Assembly (NCBI RefSeq): GCF_001895005.1
Contig: NZ_BCXH01000024.1
Span: 22,552-86,551 of the forward strand
DNA: 64,000 nucleotides
Origin: Rhodococcus yunnanensis NBRC 103083
GTDB lineage: Bacteria; Actinomycetota; Actinomycetes; Mycobacteriales; Mycobacteriaceae
Direction of reading: 5' to 3'
Position numbers and translations under genes: made by a program. The notes beneath the pieces were generated by a model. It was not told where the DNA came from and searched no databases. It was given only the letters and a program-made list of their open reading frames with translations. Below are positions 41,233 to 49,937 of this stretch, in pieces. Numbering within the stretch: position 1 is the stretch's first letter; each line of letters starts with the position of its first letter.

Positions 41233-42165
41233 ATGACGACGACACTGCCGACCGGTCTGACGGTGACGGCTCGTGTACCGGCGTCGAGTGCCAATCTGGG
41301 ACCGGGCTTCGACACCCTCGGTATCGCATTGGGGTTGTACGACGAGATCACGGTGACCACCACGGCATCCGGGCTGAGCATTCACGTGCAGGGCGAGGGT
41401 GCCGATGACGTGCCGTGGGGGCCCACCCATCTGGTGGTGCGCGCAATCGAACGCGGTCTGGAAGCCGCAGGCGTCTGGGCCGACGGCCTCGATGTCGTGT
41501 GCAACAACGTGATTCCCCATTCGCGTGGTCTCGGATCCTCGGCATCGGCGGTCGTCGGCGGGCTGGCAGCGGCAAACGGCTTGGCCGCGAAGCTCGATGC
41601 GACCCTCGCATTGACCGACGCGCAGCTCGTGCAGCTGTCCTCGGAATTCGAAGGCCACCCCGACAACGCCTCCGCGAGTGTTCTCGGTGGAGCCGTCGTG
41701 TCCTGGGCCGAGCCTGCGAGTGCACTCGTGACGCAGCGGCGTTACGGTGCGGTACGGCTGGCGGTGCACCCGGACATACATGTGGTCGCCCTCGTTCCGG
41801 CGGAACGGTCGTCGACGTCGCACACGCGTGGTCTGTTGCCGGAAATGGTGCCGCATCGCGATGCTGCCTTCAATGTCAGTAGGGGAGCGCTCGCCGTCGT
41901 CGCACTGACGCAGCGACCGGACCTTCTGATGCCCGCAACCGAGGACCTACTGCATCAGGGACAGCGTTCGAGTGCTCTTCCCGAGGCGACGAAGTGGATC
42001 ACGTCACTGCGAAGTCGCGGGATCGCGGCAGTGCTGTCCGGGGCGGGGCCGACGGTGTTGGCACTGTGCACCGAGCCGTTTCCGCAGGACATCAGGGATC
42101 TGGCGGAGGCCGACGGTGTTCGTGTGTTGGAGCTCGAGGTCGCCGACGGCGCGCATATCGTATGA
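41233..42165 (+). CDS. thrB: Homoserine kinase
   Basis: A GHMP kinase of 310 residues that phosphorylates homoserine for threonine synthase. VPASSANLGPGFDTLGIALGLYDEI is the N-terminal signature, PHSRGLGSSASAVVGGLAAANGLA the phosphate loop, and AVLSGAGPTVLALC the C-terminal GHMP motif. The ATG at 41233 matches the common family start; a GTG at 41215 that overlaps the thrC stop would add six residues and cannot be excluded. It is the last gene of the argS-thrB unit and is followed by the rho promoter. Confidence 0.96.
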   Translation: MTTTLPTGLTVTARVPASSANLGPGFDTLGIALGLYDEITVTTTASGLSIHVQGEGADDVPWGPTHLVVRAIERGLEAAGVWADGLDVVCNNVIPHSRGLGSSASAVVGGLAAANGLAAKLDATLALTDAQLVQLSSEFEGHPDNASASVLGGAVVSWAEPASALVTQRRYGAVRLAVHPDIHVVALVPAERSSTSHTRGLLPEMVPHRDAAFNVSRGALAVVALTQRPDLLMPATEDLLHQGQRSSALPEATKWITSLRSRGIAAVLSGAGPTVLALCTEPFPQDIRDLAEADGVRVLELEVADGAHIV

Positions 42166-42183
42166 CTCGCCGGTAACCGGTTC

Positions 42184-42473
42184 TTGCCGACTGTGCCGAT
42201 CAGGGCTATTCTGGGGTTCGTCCGTACATCGTGCGCTTCAGACGCCGGTTTTCACCAGGGCAATCAAGTTGCTGCATCCGGGGGATTCCACGTCCGGGGT
42301 GGTTGACGTTCCTGGCTCGATCCTTCCCCGCAACACAGATGCGGTCTCGGGTTCGGTCGTCTGTTTGAAGAGCATCGATGCTTGACGGCTAAATCCGGGT
42401 TCGATACGAGATTCGAGCTGCGGAACGAACCCTTGGCTGCGCAGACTGCGAGCGAGGGAAGGAAAGGACCTCC
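42184..42473 (+). promoter_or_regulatory. rho promoter and long 5' leader
   Basis: TTGCCG (42184-42189) and TATTCT (42207-42212) are spaced by 17 bp, a good housekeeping promoter only 19 bp past thrB. Transcription from there would give a leader of about 255 bases before the rho GTG. Long rho leaders are the usual place of Rho autoregulation. No coding region or strong hairpin was seen inside. Confidence 0.55.
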
Positions 42474-44585
42474 GTGACCGATACGGAACTGATCTCTGCG
42501 CCCGAGAAGACGCGCCGCGGAGCTGGCCTGTCCGGAATGGTGCTCACCGAGCTGCGAAGCCTCGCGGGTGAACTCGGCATCAAAAGCATTTCCGGCATGC
42601 GCAAAGGCGATCTGATCGCCGCAATTTCTGCACGTCAGGCGGGTGCGAGTACACCCAAGGCAGAGGCGCCGAAAGCGTCACGCCGAAGCGCTGGCGCGCC
42701 TGCCGTCGACAAGACACCCACCGAATCGGCGGCGCCGGCGGCCGAAGCCGCAGCGCCTGTGGTCACCGAAACCGCGCCTGCTGCTTCCGAAGACGCAGGC
42801 GATGCACCCCGTCGCACGAGGGGTCGCCGAACTGCAGGTCGTCGTGCGGGAGCACCCGATCAACTGCCGCTCGACGACACTGCGACCGCGGTCTCCGCAC
42901 CCGAAGCCGGCGCTCCGGTTGCCGACAAGGAGCCGGACTCCACACCTGCCGAGCGTCCCCGCCGCAGCCGTGAGAACCGGAACAGCGGTGAAAATCGGAA
43001 CAGCGGTGAGAACCGGAACAGCCGGCAGGAATCGTCGGATGCCGAGGACTCCACCCGAACGGACGGCAATCGCGGCGACAGTCGCGGCGAGAACTCTCGC
43101 AACGATTCGCGCGGCGAGAGCAACCGCAACGATGCTCGTGGTGAGGGCGGTCGCGGTGAAGGCAGCCGGAACCGCAATCGCAACCAGGGCGAGTCTCGCA
43201 ATCAGGGCGATTCCCGTAACCAGGGAGACACGCGCAACCAGGGCGATTCCCGCAACCAGGGCGATACCCGCACCGAGGACCGCAACAACGGCCCGCGCGA
43301 CAACCGTGACAACCGGGATCAGGACGACGACGGAGACGGTCGGGGCCGGCGAGGTCGCCGCTTCCGCGAGCGTCGTCGTGGACGTGACCGCGGTGAAGGC
43401 GGAGAGAGCCGCGAGCGCGAGCCCGAAATCCGCGACGACGACGTCCTGCAGCCGGTAGCAGGCATTCTCGACGTCCTCGACAACTACGCGTTCGTGCGTA
43501 CGTCCGGCTATCTCGCCGGCCCGAACGACGTGTACGTGTCGATGAATCTCGTGCGCAAGAACGGACTTCGCCGCGGTGACGCCATCACCGGCGCGGTCCG
43601 CGTCGCGCGTGAAGGTGAGCAGTCCAACCAGCGTCAGAAGTTCAATCCGCTGGTACGTCTGGATACCGTCAACGGCGGCGACGTCGAAGCGGCGCGCAAG
43701 CGTCCGGAGTTCGGCAAGCTCACGCCGCTGTACCCGAACCAGCGTCTACGGCTCGAGACGACGCCGAACATCCTGACCACACGCATCATCGACCTGGTGA
43801 TGCCGATCGGTAAGGGGCAGCGCGCGCTGATCGTGAGCCCGCCGAAGGCAGGTAAGACCAGCGTTCTGCAGGCTATCGCCAACGCGATCTCGGTCAACAA
43901 CCCCGAGTGCTACCTCATGGTGGTTCTCGTCGACGAGCGTCCCGAAGAAGTCACCGACATGCAGCGTTCGGTCAACGGTGAGGTCATCGCCTCCACGTTC
44001 GACCGTCCGCCGGGCGATCACACCTCGGTCGCCGAGCTCGCCATCGAGCGGGCCAAGCGTCTCGTCGAGGCAGGTCAGGACGTCGTTGTGCTCCTCGACT
44101 CGATCACGCGATTGGGTCGTGCGTACAACAACAGCTCACCTGCATCGGGCCGCATCCTCTCCGGTGGTGTCGATTCGACGGCTCTGTACCCGCCGAAGCG
44201 TTTCCTCGGTGCTGCGCGAAACATCGAGAACGGTGGATCGCTGACCATCATCGCCACCGCGATGGTCGAGACCGGTTCCACCGGTGACACGGTCATCTTC
44301 GAGGAGTTCAAGGGCACCGGCAACGCCGAGCTCAAGCTCGATCGCAAGATCGCCGAGCGTCGGGTGTTCCCGGCCGTCGACGTCAACCCGTCGGGTACCC
44401 GCAAGGACGAGCTCCTGCTCAACCCGGACGAGGCTGCGGTGCTGCACAAGCTGCGCCGCGTGTTGTCCGGACTCGACTCGCATCAGGCGATCGATCTGCT
44501 GATCGACCGACTGAAGAAGAGCAAGAACAACCTCGAGTTCCTGGTTCAGGTGTCGAAGACCGCCCCGGGCGCACTCGACGACTGA
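42474..44585 (+). CDS. rho: Transcription termination factor Rho
   Basis: A hexameric RNA helicase of 703 residues that ends transcripts and supports polarity. The SAP-like N-terminal domain (GMVLTELRSLAGELGIKSISGMRKGDLIAAI) is separated from the RNA-binding cold-shock domain (VAGILDVLDNYAFVRTSGYL, near residue 340) by about 260 residues of low complexity, first Ala/Pro/Glu-rich and then Arg/Asn/Gly/Asp-rich. The ATPase has the P-loop SPPKAGKTSVLQAI near residue 457, VLLDSITRLGRAYNN and the Q/R loops at FEEFKGTGNAEL. Such insertions are typical of actinobacterial Rho. Start GTG with AAGGAC upstream. E. coli Rho has 419 residues. Confidence 0.97.
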   Translation: MTDTELISAPEKTRRGAGLSGMVLTELRSLAGELGIKSISGMRKGDLIAAISARQAGASTPKAEAPKASRRSAGAPAVDKTPTESAAPAAEAAAPVVTETAPAASEDAGDAPRRTRGRRTAGRRAGAPDQLPLDDTATAVSAPEAGAPVADKEPDSTPAERPRRSRENRNSGENRNSGENRNSRQESSDAEDSTRTDGNRGDSRGENSRNDSRGESNRNDARGEGGRGEGSRNRNRNQGESRNQGDSRNQGDTRNQGDSRNQGDTRTEDRNNGPRDNRDNRDQDDDGDGRGRRGRRFRERRRGRDRGEGGESREREPEIRDDDVLQPVAGILDVLDNYAFVRTSGYLAGPNDVYVSMNLVRKNGLRRGDAITGAVRVAREGEQSNQRQKFNPLVRLDTVNGGDVEAARKRPEFGKLTPLYPNQRLRLETTPNILTTRIIDLVMPIGKGQRALIVSPPKAGKTSVLQAIANAISVNNPECYLMVVLVDERPEEVTDMQRSVNGEVIASTFDRPPGDHTSVAELAIERAKRLVEAGQDVVVLLDSITRLGRAYNNSSPASGRILSGGVDSTALYPPKRFLGAARNIENGGSLTIIATAMVETGSTGDTVIFEEFKGTGNAELKLDRKIAERRVFPAVDVNPSGTRKDELLLNPDEAAVLHKLRRVLSGLDSHQAIDLLIDRLKKSKNNLEFLVQVSKTAPGALDD
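42972..43268 (+). repeat. rho: Two sets of 18-bp in-frame repeats in rho
   Basis: Three 18-bp units at 42972-43025 encode ENRNSG-type repeats, and five units at 43179-43268 encode RNQGDS/T-type repeats. All keep the reading frame and lie within the disordered insertion of Rho, so unit number may vary between strains. Confidence 0.85.
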
Positions 44586-44610
44586 CAGCCCCCGAGGGCT
44601 GAGGAACAAG

Positions 44611-44642
44611 CCGGCAGGTGCGTGCGTTGAGGCACCTGTCGG
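44611..44642 (+). terminator. Hairpin downstream of rho
   Basis: CCGGCAGGTGC (44611-44621) pairs with GCACCTGTCGG (44632-44642), 11 bp with one G-U pair and a 10-base loop. A smaller CAGCCC/GGGCTG hairpin precedes it at 44586-44601. No T-run follows, so this is a candidate, not a firm, terminator. Confidence 0.4.
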
Positions 44643-44775
44643 TATCGAAGCAGTAGGTATCGAATTACCGATTAGCAGGTCAGATGCACGCTCTGGCATA
44701 CTGAGCGGCCGAGTCCGGTTCCGGTTCACGTCCTCGAACGGCGAGGGCGACCCGGCGACCATTGAAAGGGACACC

Positions 44776-45009
44776 ATGAAGGCAGGAATCCACCCCGACT
44801 ACACACTCACCACTGTGGTGTGCGGTTGCGGCAATACTTTCGAGACACACAGCACCACCGACAAAGATCGCATCAACGTCGAGGTCTGCTCGCAGTGCCA
44901 CCCGTTCTACACCGGCAAGCAGAAGATTCTCGACACCGGTGGTCGCGTCGCTCGCTTCGAGGCTCGCTACGGAAAGCGTGCAGGCAAGAAGGCTGACGCC
45001 GACAGCTAG
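44776..45009 (+). CDS. rpmE: 50S ribosomal protein L31
   Basis: A 77-residue ribosomal protein. It is the zinc-binding (C+) form: VVCGCGNTF and VEVCSQCHPFYTGKQ supply four Cys ligands. This form is normally used in zinc-replete cells, while a Cys-less paralogue replaces it under zinc limitation. The ATG follows AAAGGGACACC. It lies between rho and prfA, as in other actinobacteria, and a strong terminator follows. Confidence 0.97.
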   Translation: MKAGIHPDYTLTTVVCGCGNTFETHSTTDKDRINVEVCSQCHPFYTGKQKILDTGGRVARFEARYGKRAGKKADADS

Positions 45010-45017
45010 TTGTTCTC

Positions 45018-45062
45018 CCGACGCCCGTCCTGTGATGTCTACAGGGCGGGCGTCGGCTTTTT
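45018..45062 (+). terminator. Rho-independent terminator after rpmE
   Basis: A 16-bp stem, 45018-45033 with 45041-45056 (one G-U pair), a 7-base loop and CTTTTT directly after. It begins 9 bp beyond the rpmE stop, so prfA needs its own promoter or read-through. Confidence 0.9.
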
Positions 45063-45100
45063 GTGTGGCCTTTTTTGATCGACAAGAGCGGAGCACACCC

Positions 45101-46180
<1,080 letters not shown>

Positions 46181-46211
46181 GCGTGCGGCTTCGCCACACG
46201 AAAGGGAGCCG

Positions 46212-46994
46212 ATGTACCAGGAACTCACCCCAGCCGGTGACAGTGCGGTAGCCGAACTCGCGGCCAAGTACGGCGTCTCCACCGATGCCGTACGGACGCT
46301 GCTCGACGCCGTCAATGCAGGCCGCGGCTCGATGGCGCAGTTCTACATCCCCGAACTCGGCGGCGGCGGCCAATGGATGCGCGGCGGAATGACGATGGTC
46401 GGCAACATGTTCGACCACGGACTGAAAGCGCGCGTCGACGGCCTGTGCCGGGATCTGTCCTCGGTGCTCGCGCAGCATCAGGTCTATCCGCCCGCGCAGA
46501 ACTCCACCGGATTCGGAGGTAACTGGTGGCCGTCCGGTCTGGGCAGCCCCAGCTCCAGCGGCGGCCAGAACGGCTCGCAGTACGCCTATTTCCCTGGATC
46601 TCGGCGGTTGGCGGTACTCGCGGGCGGCAAGTTGTCGGTTTTCGACACACTCGACCACTCGATCGGCGGCGTCCAGCAACAGCAGGGCGGCGGTCCGGGG
46701 TCGCTCGAATTCACCAGCCAGTACGGCACCTTCACGGCGGCAAGCCTGCCTCTCGTCGACCCGGCGCCGGGCGAGCCGGCCCAGAATCCAGCCCCGCAAG
46801 CCCAGAATCCTGTCCCGCAAGCCCAGAATCCAGCCTCGCAGGTTCAGAATCCTGCCCCGCAGGTTCAGAATTCGCCGTCCGACATCGGTGAGATCACCTC
46901 GTCCATCGAGGCGTTGGCGTCGCTGCACAGCAAGGGAATTCTGACCGACGACGAGTTCTTCACCAAGAAGGCGGAGCTACTGAAGCGGATCTGA
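46212..46994 (+). CDS. SHOCT-domain hypothetical protein with QNP-type repeats
   Basis: A 260-residue protein. The N-terminal half (MYQELTPAGDSAVAELAAKYGVSTDAVRTLL...GSMAQFYIPELGGGGQW) is a conserved region of unknown role with a Gly/Ser-rich middle. Four 7-residue repeats (NPAPQAQ, NPVPQAQ, NPASQVQ, NPAPQVQ) act as linker. The C-terminus is a SHOCT domain: EITSSIEALASLHSKGILTDDEFFTKKAELLKRI. There is no membrane helix. The ATG at 46212 follows AAAGGGAG. It sits between prfA and prmC, probably co-transcribed with both. Confidence 0.82.
   Translation: MYQELTPAGDSAVAELAAKYGVSTDAVRTLLDAVNAGRGSMAQFYIPELGGGGQWMRGGMTMVGNMFDHGLKARVDGLCRDLSSVLAQHQVYPPAQNSTGFGGNWWPSGLGSPSSSGGQNGSQYAYFPGSRRLAVLAGGKLSVFDTLDHSIGGVQQQQGGGPGSLEFTSQYGTFTAASLPLVDPAPGEPAQNPAPQAQNPVPQAQNPASQVQNPAPQVQNSPSDIGEITSSIEALASLHSKGILTDDEFFTKKAELLKRI
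46779..46862 (+). repeat. Four 21-bp tandem repeats
   Basis: Four 21-bp units (46779-46799, 46800-46820, 46821-46841, 46842-46862) encode the seven-residue Pro/Gln/Asn linker of the SHOCT protein. They are in frame and slightly diverged from one another. Confidence 0.88.
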
Positions 46995-47032
46995 CGCCGT
47001 AGGGCGCGGACCGAGGGGCATGGCAGGCTGTA

Positions 47033-47923
47033 GTGGTGACTCGGAAACCGCTTCGCCTGGCCATCCTGGACGCGACTTCGATGTTGGAGAAGGCAGGCGT
47101 GCCGAGCGCTCGGGTCGACGCCGAACTGCTGGCGTCGCACATCGTGGGTGTCGAGCGAGGCAGGCTCGGTCTGGTACCACTCGTCGAACCTGAGGTCGTC
47201 GAGGCCTACCTCAAGACGGTAGAGCAGCGCGCCAAGCGTATTCCGCTTCAATACATAACCGGCACAACGGCTCTCGGCAACATCGACGTCGAGGTCGGCC
47301 CCGGTGTGTTCGTGCCGCGTCCGGAAACGGAACTGCTGCTCGGGTGGGCGCTCGCGTTCCTCGAGGGCGTCGACACCCGCCCGCCTGTCGTGCTGGATCT
47401 GTGCACCGGTTCCGGCGCGCTTGCTCTCGCCATCGCCAACGCCAGGCCGGACGCGCTGGTACATGCCGTCGAACTCGACCCGTCCGCCCTCGCGTGGGCG
47501 CGACGGAACGCGGACCTGAGGGCCGAACTCGGGGACACCGCCATCACTCTGCACCACGGCGATGTCACCGACCGGGCACTGCTCACCGATCTCGACGGAC
47601 GAGTGGACGTGATCGTCTCGAACCCTCCGTACATCCCGGAAGGCGCTGATCTCGAACCCGAGGTGCTCGACCACGACCCGCACCTGGCGCTGTTCGGCGG
47701 TGCCGACGGACTGTCGGTCATCGAGCCCATGATCGGGACGATCGCGAGGTTGCTGCGGGTGGGCGGGGGAGTCGGCGTCGAACACGACGATTCGCACGGC
47801 AACAAGGTGGCAGCTCTGTTCGAGCGGCGACGTGTGTTCACCGACGTCGTCGAGCATCCCGATCTTTCCGGTCGGCCCCGCTTCGTCGTCGCATCGCGAG
47901 CGGCGTCCGCCGACAGTCGATGA
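47033..47923 (+). CDS. prmC: Release factor glutamine methyltransferase
   Basis: A 296-residue methyltransferase that methylates the Gln of the GGQ motif in release factors. The N-terminal helical domain ends in RIPLQYITGTTALGNIDVEVGPGVFVPRPETELL, a PrmC signature. The SAM site is VLDLCTGSGALALAIA, and the catalytic NPPY is in VIVSNPPYIPEG near residue 197. Start is GTG 47033 or the adjacent GTG 47036. The prfA gene that encodes its substrate is 0.9 kb upstream. Confidence 0.95.
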   Translation: MVTRKPLRLAILDATSMLEKAGVPSARVDAELLASHIVGVERGRLGLVPLVEPEVVEAYLKTVEQRAKRIPLQYITGTTALGNIDVEVGPGVFVPRPETELLLGWALAFLEGVDTRPPVVLDLCTGSGALALAIANARPDALVHAVELDPSALAWARRNADLRAELGDTAITLHHGDVTDRALLTDLDGRVDVIVSNPPYIPEGADLEPEVLDHDPHLALFGGADGLSVIEPMIGTIARLLRVGGGVGVEHDDSHGNKVAALFERRRVFTDVVEHPDLSGRPRFVVASRAASADSR

Positions 47924-47988
47924 CGATCGCACCGCGTGGCGGCCGAGCCTTGTCGATCGCGCTGGAGGGCGAGTGACAGGATAGGGGG

Positions 47989-48657
47989 GTGAGCACTGTC
48001 TACGACTGCCAGCAAGCCGATTCCCGCGCGGCCGGATTGACCGCAGCACGAGGCGCCCTCAAGTCCGGACGTCTCGTGGTCATGCCGACGGACACTCTCT
48101 ACGGACTGGCTGCCGACGCATTCGACGGCAGCGCCGTCACCGACCTACTGCGCGCCAAGGGACGCGGTAGAGACATGCCGGTGCCGGTGCTGGTCGGATC
48201 CTGGAACACCATCGATGGTTTGGTGATGGGTATCCGGCCGCGCGTCCGTGATCTGATCCGGGCGTTCTGGCCAGGGGCACTCAGCCTCGTCGTTCAGCAG
48301 GCGCCGTCCTTGGCCTGGGACCTCGGTGACGCGCAGGGCACCGTCATGCTTCGTATGCCGTTGCATCCCGTCGCGCTGGAACTGCTCCGAGAGGTCGGCC
48401 CTCTCGCTGTGTCGAGTGCGAACATCTCGGGACAGCCGCCCGCGACGACGGTGGGCGAGGCCCGTGATCAGCTCGGCGGCTCGGCCGCGGTGTATCTCGA
48501 CGGCGGACCTGCCGAACATGCCGTCGCGTCGACGATCGTCGATCTGACGGCGGAGAATCCTCGTCTCCTCCGCGTGGGCGCGATCCGGGCCGAGGCGGTC
48601 GCGGAGGTACTGGGAGTGACGCCGGAGAGCCTCCTGCAAGGAAGCCCCGCGAAGTGA
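47989..48657 (+). CDS. tsaC: L-threonylcarbamoyladenylate synthase
   Basis: A YrdC/Sua5-fold enzyme of 222 residues that makes threonylcarbamoyl-AMP for the t6A modification of ANN-decoding tRNAs. The N-terminal KSGRLVVMPTDTLYGLAADAF, KGRGRDMPVPVLVGS and the binding segment RMPLHPVALELLREVGPLAVSSANISGQPPATT are characteristic. Start is GTG, followed by an overlap with the glyA-type gene (GTGA). Position after prmC is conserved with M. tuberculosis Rv1301. Confidence 0.95.
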   Translation: MSTVYDCQQADSRAAGLTAARGALKSGRLVVMPTDTLYGLAADAFDGSAVTDLLRAKGRGRDMPVPVLVGSWNTIDGLVMGIRPRVRDLIRAFWPGALSLVVQQAPSLAWDLGDAQGTVMLRMPLHPVALELLREVGPLAVSSANISGQPPATTVGEARDQLGGSAAVYLDGGPAEHAVASTIVDLTAENPRLLRVGAIRAEAVAEVLGVTPESLLQGSPAK

Positions 48658-49937
48658 GTACGCCTCCGTTCTTCGGCCCGGATTTCGGCGAACTCGGCCG
48701 CACCGATCCGGAGATCGCCGACGTTCTGCTCGGTGAACTGGATCGAGTGCGGTCGGGTCTGCAGCTGATCGCGAGTGAAAATTTCGCCAGTCCCGCGGTG
48801 TTCGCCGCGCAGGGGAGCGTGCTGAGCAACAAGTACGCCGAGGGATACCCGGGCAACCGGTACTACGGCGGTTGTGAGGTGGTCGACCGCGCCGAGAACC
48901 TGGCCGTCGAGCGTGCGATGTCGCTGTTCGGTGCCGAGCACGTCAACGTGCAGCCGCACTCGGGCGCGAGCGCCAATCTGGCGGTGTACGCCGCGTTCGC
49001 AAAGCCGGGAGACGCCGTACTCGCGATGAGTCTTCCGCACGGCGGGCACCTGACGCACGGCTCCAAGGTCAGTTTCTCCGGGCGCTGGTTCACCCCGATT
49101 CCGTACCACGTTCGCCAGGACACCGAACTGATCGACTACGACGAAGTTCGGGATCTGGCGCTCGTGCACCGCCCGCGAATCATCGTCGCCGGAGCGACGG
49201 CCTATCCGCGTCTCATCGACTTCGCGGCCTTCCGATCGATCGCCGACGAGGTCGGTGCGATTCTGTGGATCGACGCCGCGCATTTCATCGGACTCGTTGC
49301 CGGGCAAGCGATTCCGTCGCCCGTCCCGTACGCCGACGTCGTGTCGGCCACGACGCACAAGGTGCTTCGCGGACCCCGCGGAGGAATGCTGATGTGCCGG
49401 GCCGAGCATGCACGTGCCGTCGACAAAGCCGTGTTTCCGTTCAGCCAGGGCGGCCCACTCATGCACACCATCGCGGCCAAGGCCGTCGCATTCGCGGAAG
49501 CGGGTACCGACGACTACAAGCGCTACGCCTCCGCCGTCGTCTCCAACGCGGGTGCCCTGACGAGCTCGCTCGTCGAGAACGGTATGCGCGCGGTCTCCGG
49601 AGGAACCGATACACACCTGGCTCTGCTCGACCTGCGGAACACCGGTGTCGACGGACGCACTGCCGAGGCCCGCTGCCAGGCCGCGGGCATCACGCTCAAC
49701 AAGAACGCCATCCCGTTCGATCCGGCACCGCCCGCGGTAGCGTCGGGAATTCGTGTCGGCTCGGCTGCTGTGACGACCCAGGGTTTCGACGCGGCGGACA
49801 TGGCGGCCGTGGGATCTCTCGTCGCCCGCGCCGTGCGTGCCGAGCTGGGAACGGCATCCGGTGACCGCGAGATCGCCGCAGTCGAGGGTGAGGTCACCGA
49901 GCTCGTCTCGCGCAACCCTGCCTACGCCCGCGCATGA
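48654..49937 (+). CDS. glyA: Serine hydroxymethyltransferase (GlyA family)
   Basis: A PLP enzyme of 427 residues that interconverts serine and glycine with tetrahydrofolate. Conserved features: LQLIASENFASPAV, NKYAEGYPGNRYYGGCEVVD, PHSGASANLAVYAA, and the PLP lysine in SATTHKVLRGPRGGMLM near residue 235. Two usual segments are altered: DMAH reads DAAHFIGLVAG, and THKT reads THKV. The key Asp, His and Lys are kept, so activity is plausible. Start is GTG overlapping the tsaC stop, and its own stop overlaps wecA by ATGA. It looks like a second glyA placed in this operon. Confidence 0.9.
   Translation: MSTPPFFGPDFGELGRTDPEIADVLLGELDRVRSGLQLIASENFASPAVFAAQGSVLSNKYAEGYPGNRYYGGCEVVDRAENLAVERAMSLFGAEHVNVQPHSGASANLAVYAAFAKPGDAVLAMSLPHGGHLTHGSKVSFSGRWFTPIPYHVRQDTELIDYDEVRDLALVHRPRIIVAGATAYPRLIDFAAFRSIADEVGAILWIDAAHFIGLVAGQAIPSPVPYADVVSATTHKVLRGPRGGMLMCRAEHARAVDKAVFPFSQGGPLMHTIAAKAVAFAEAGTDDYKRYASAVVSNAGALTSSLVENGMRAVSGGTDTHLALLDLRNTGVDGRTAEARCQAAGITLNKNAIPFDPAPPAVASGIRVGSAAVTTQGFDAADMAAVGSLVARAVRAELGTASGDREIAAVEGEVTELVSRNPAYARA

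Noticed and set aside
44586..44601. CAGCCC/GGGCTG hairpin directly after rho as a terminator
   Set aside because: Only a 6-bp stem and no T-run; the larger hairpin at 44611-44642 is the better candidate.
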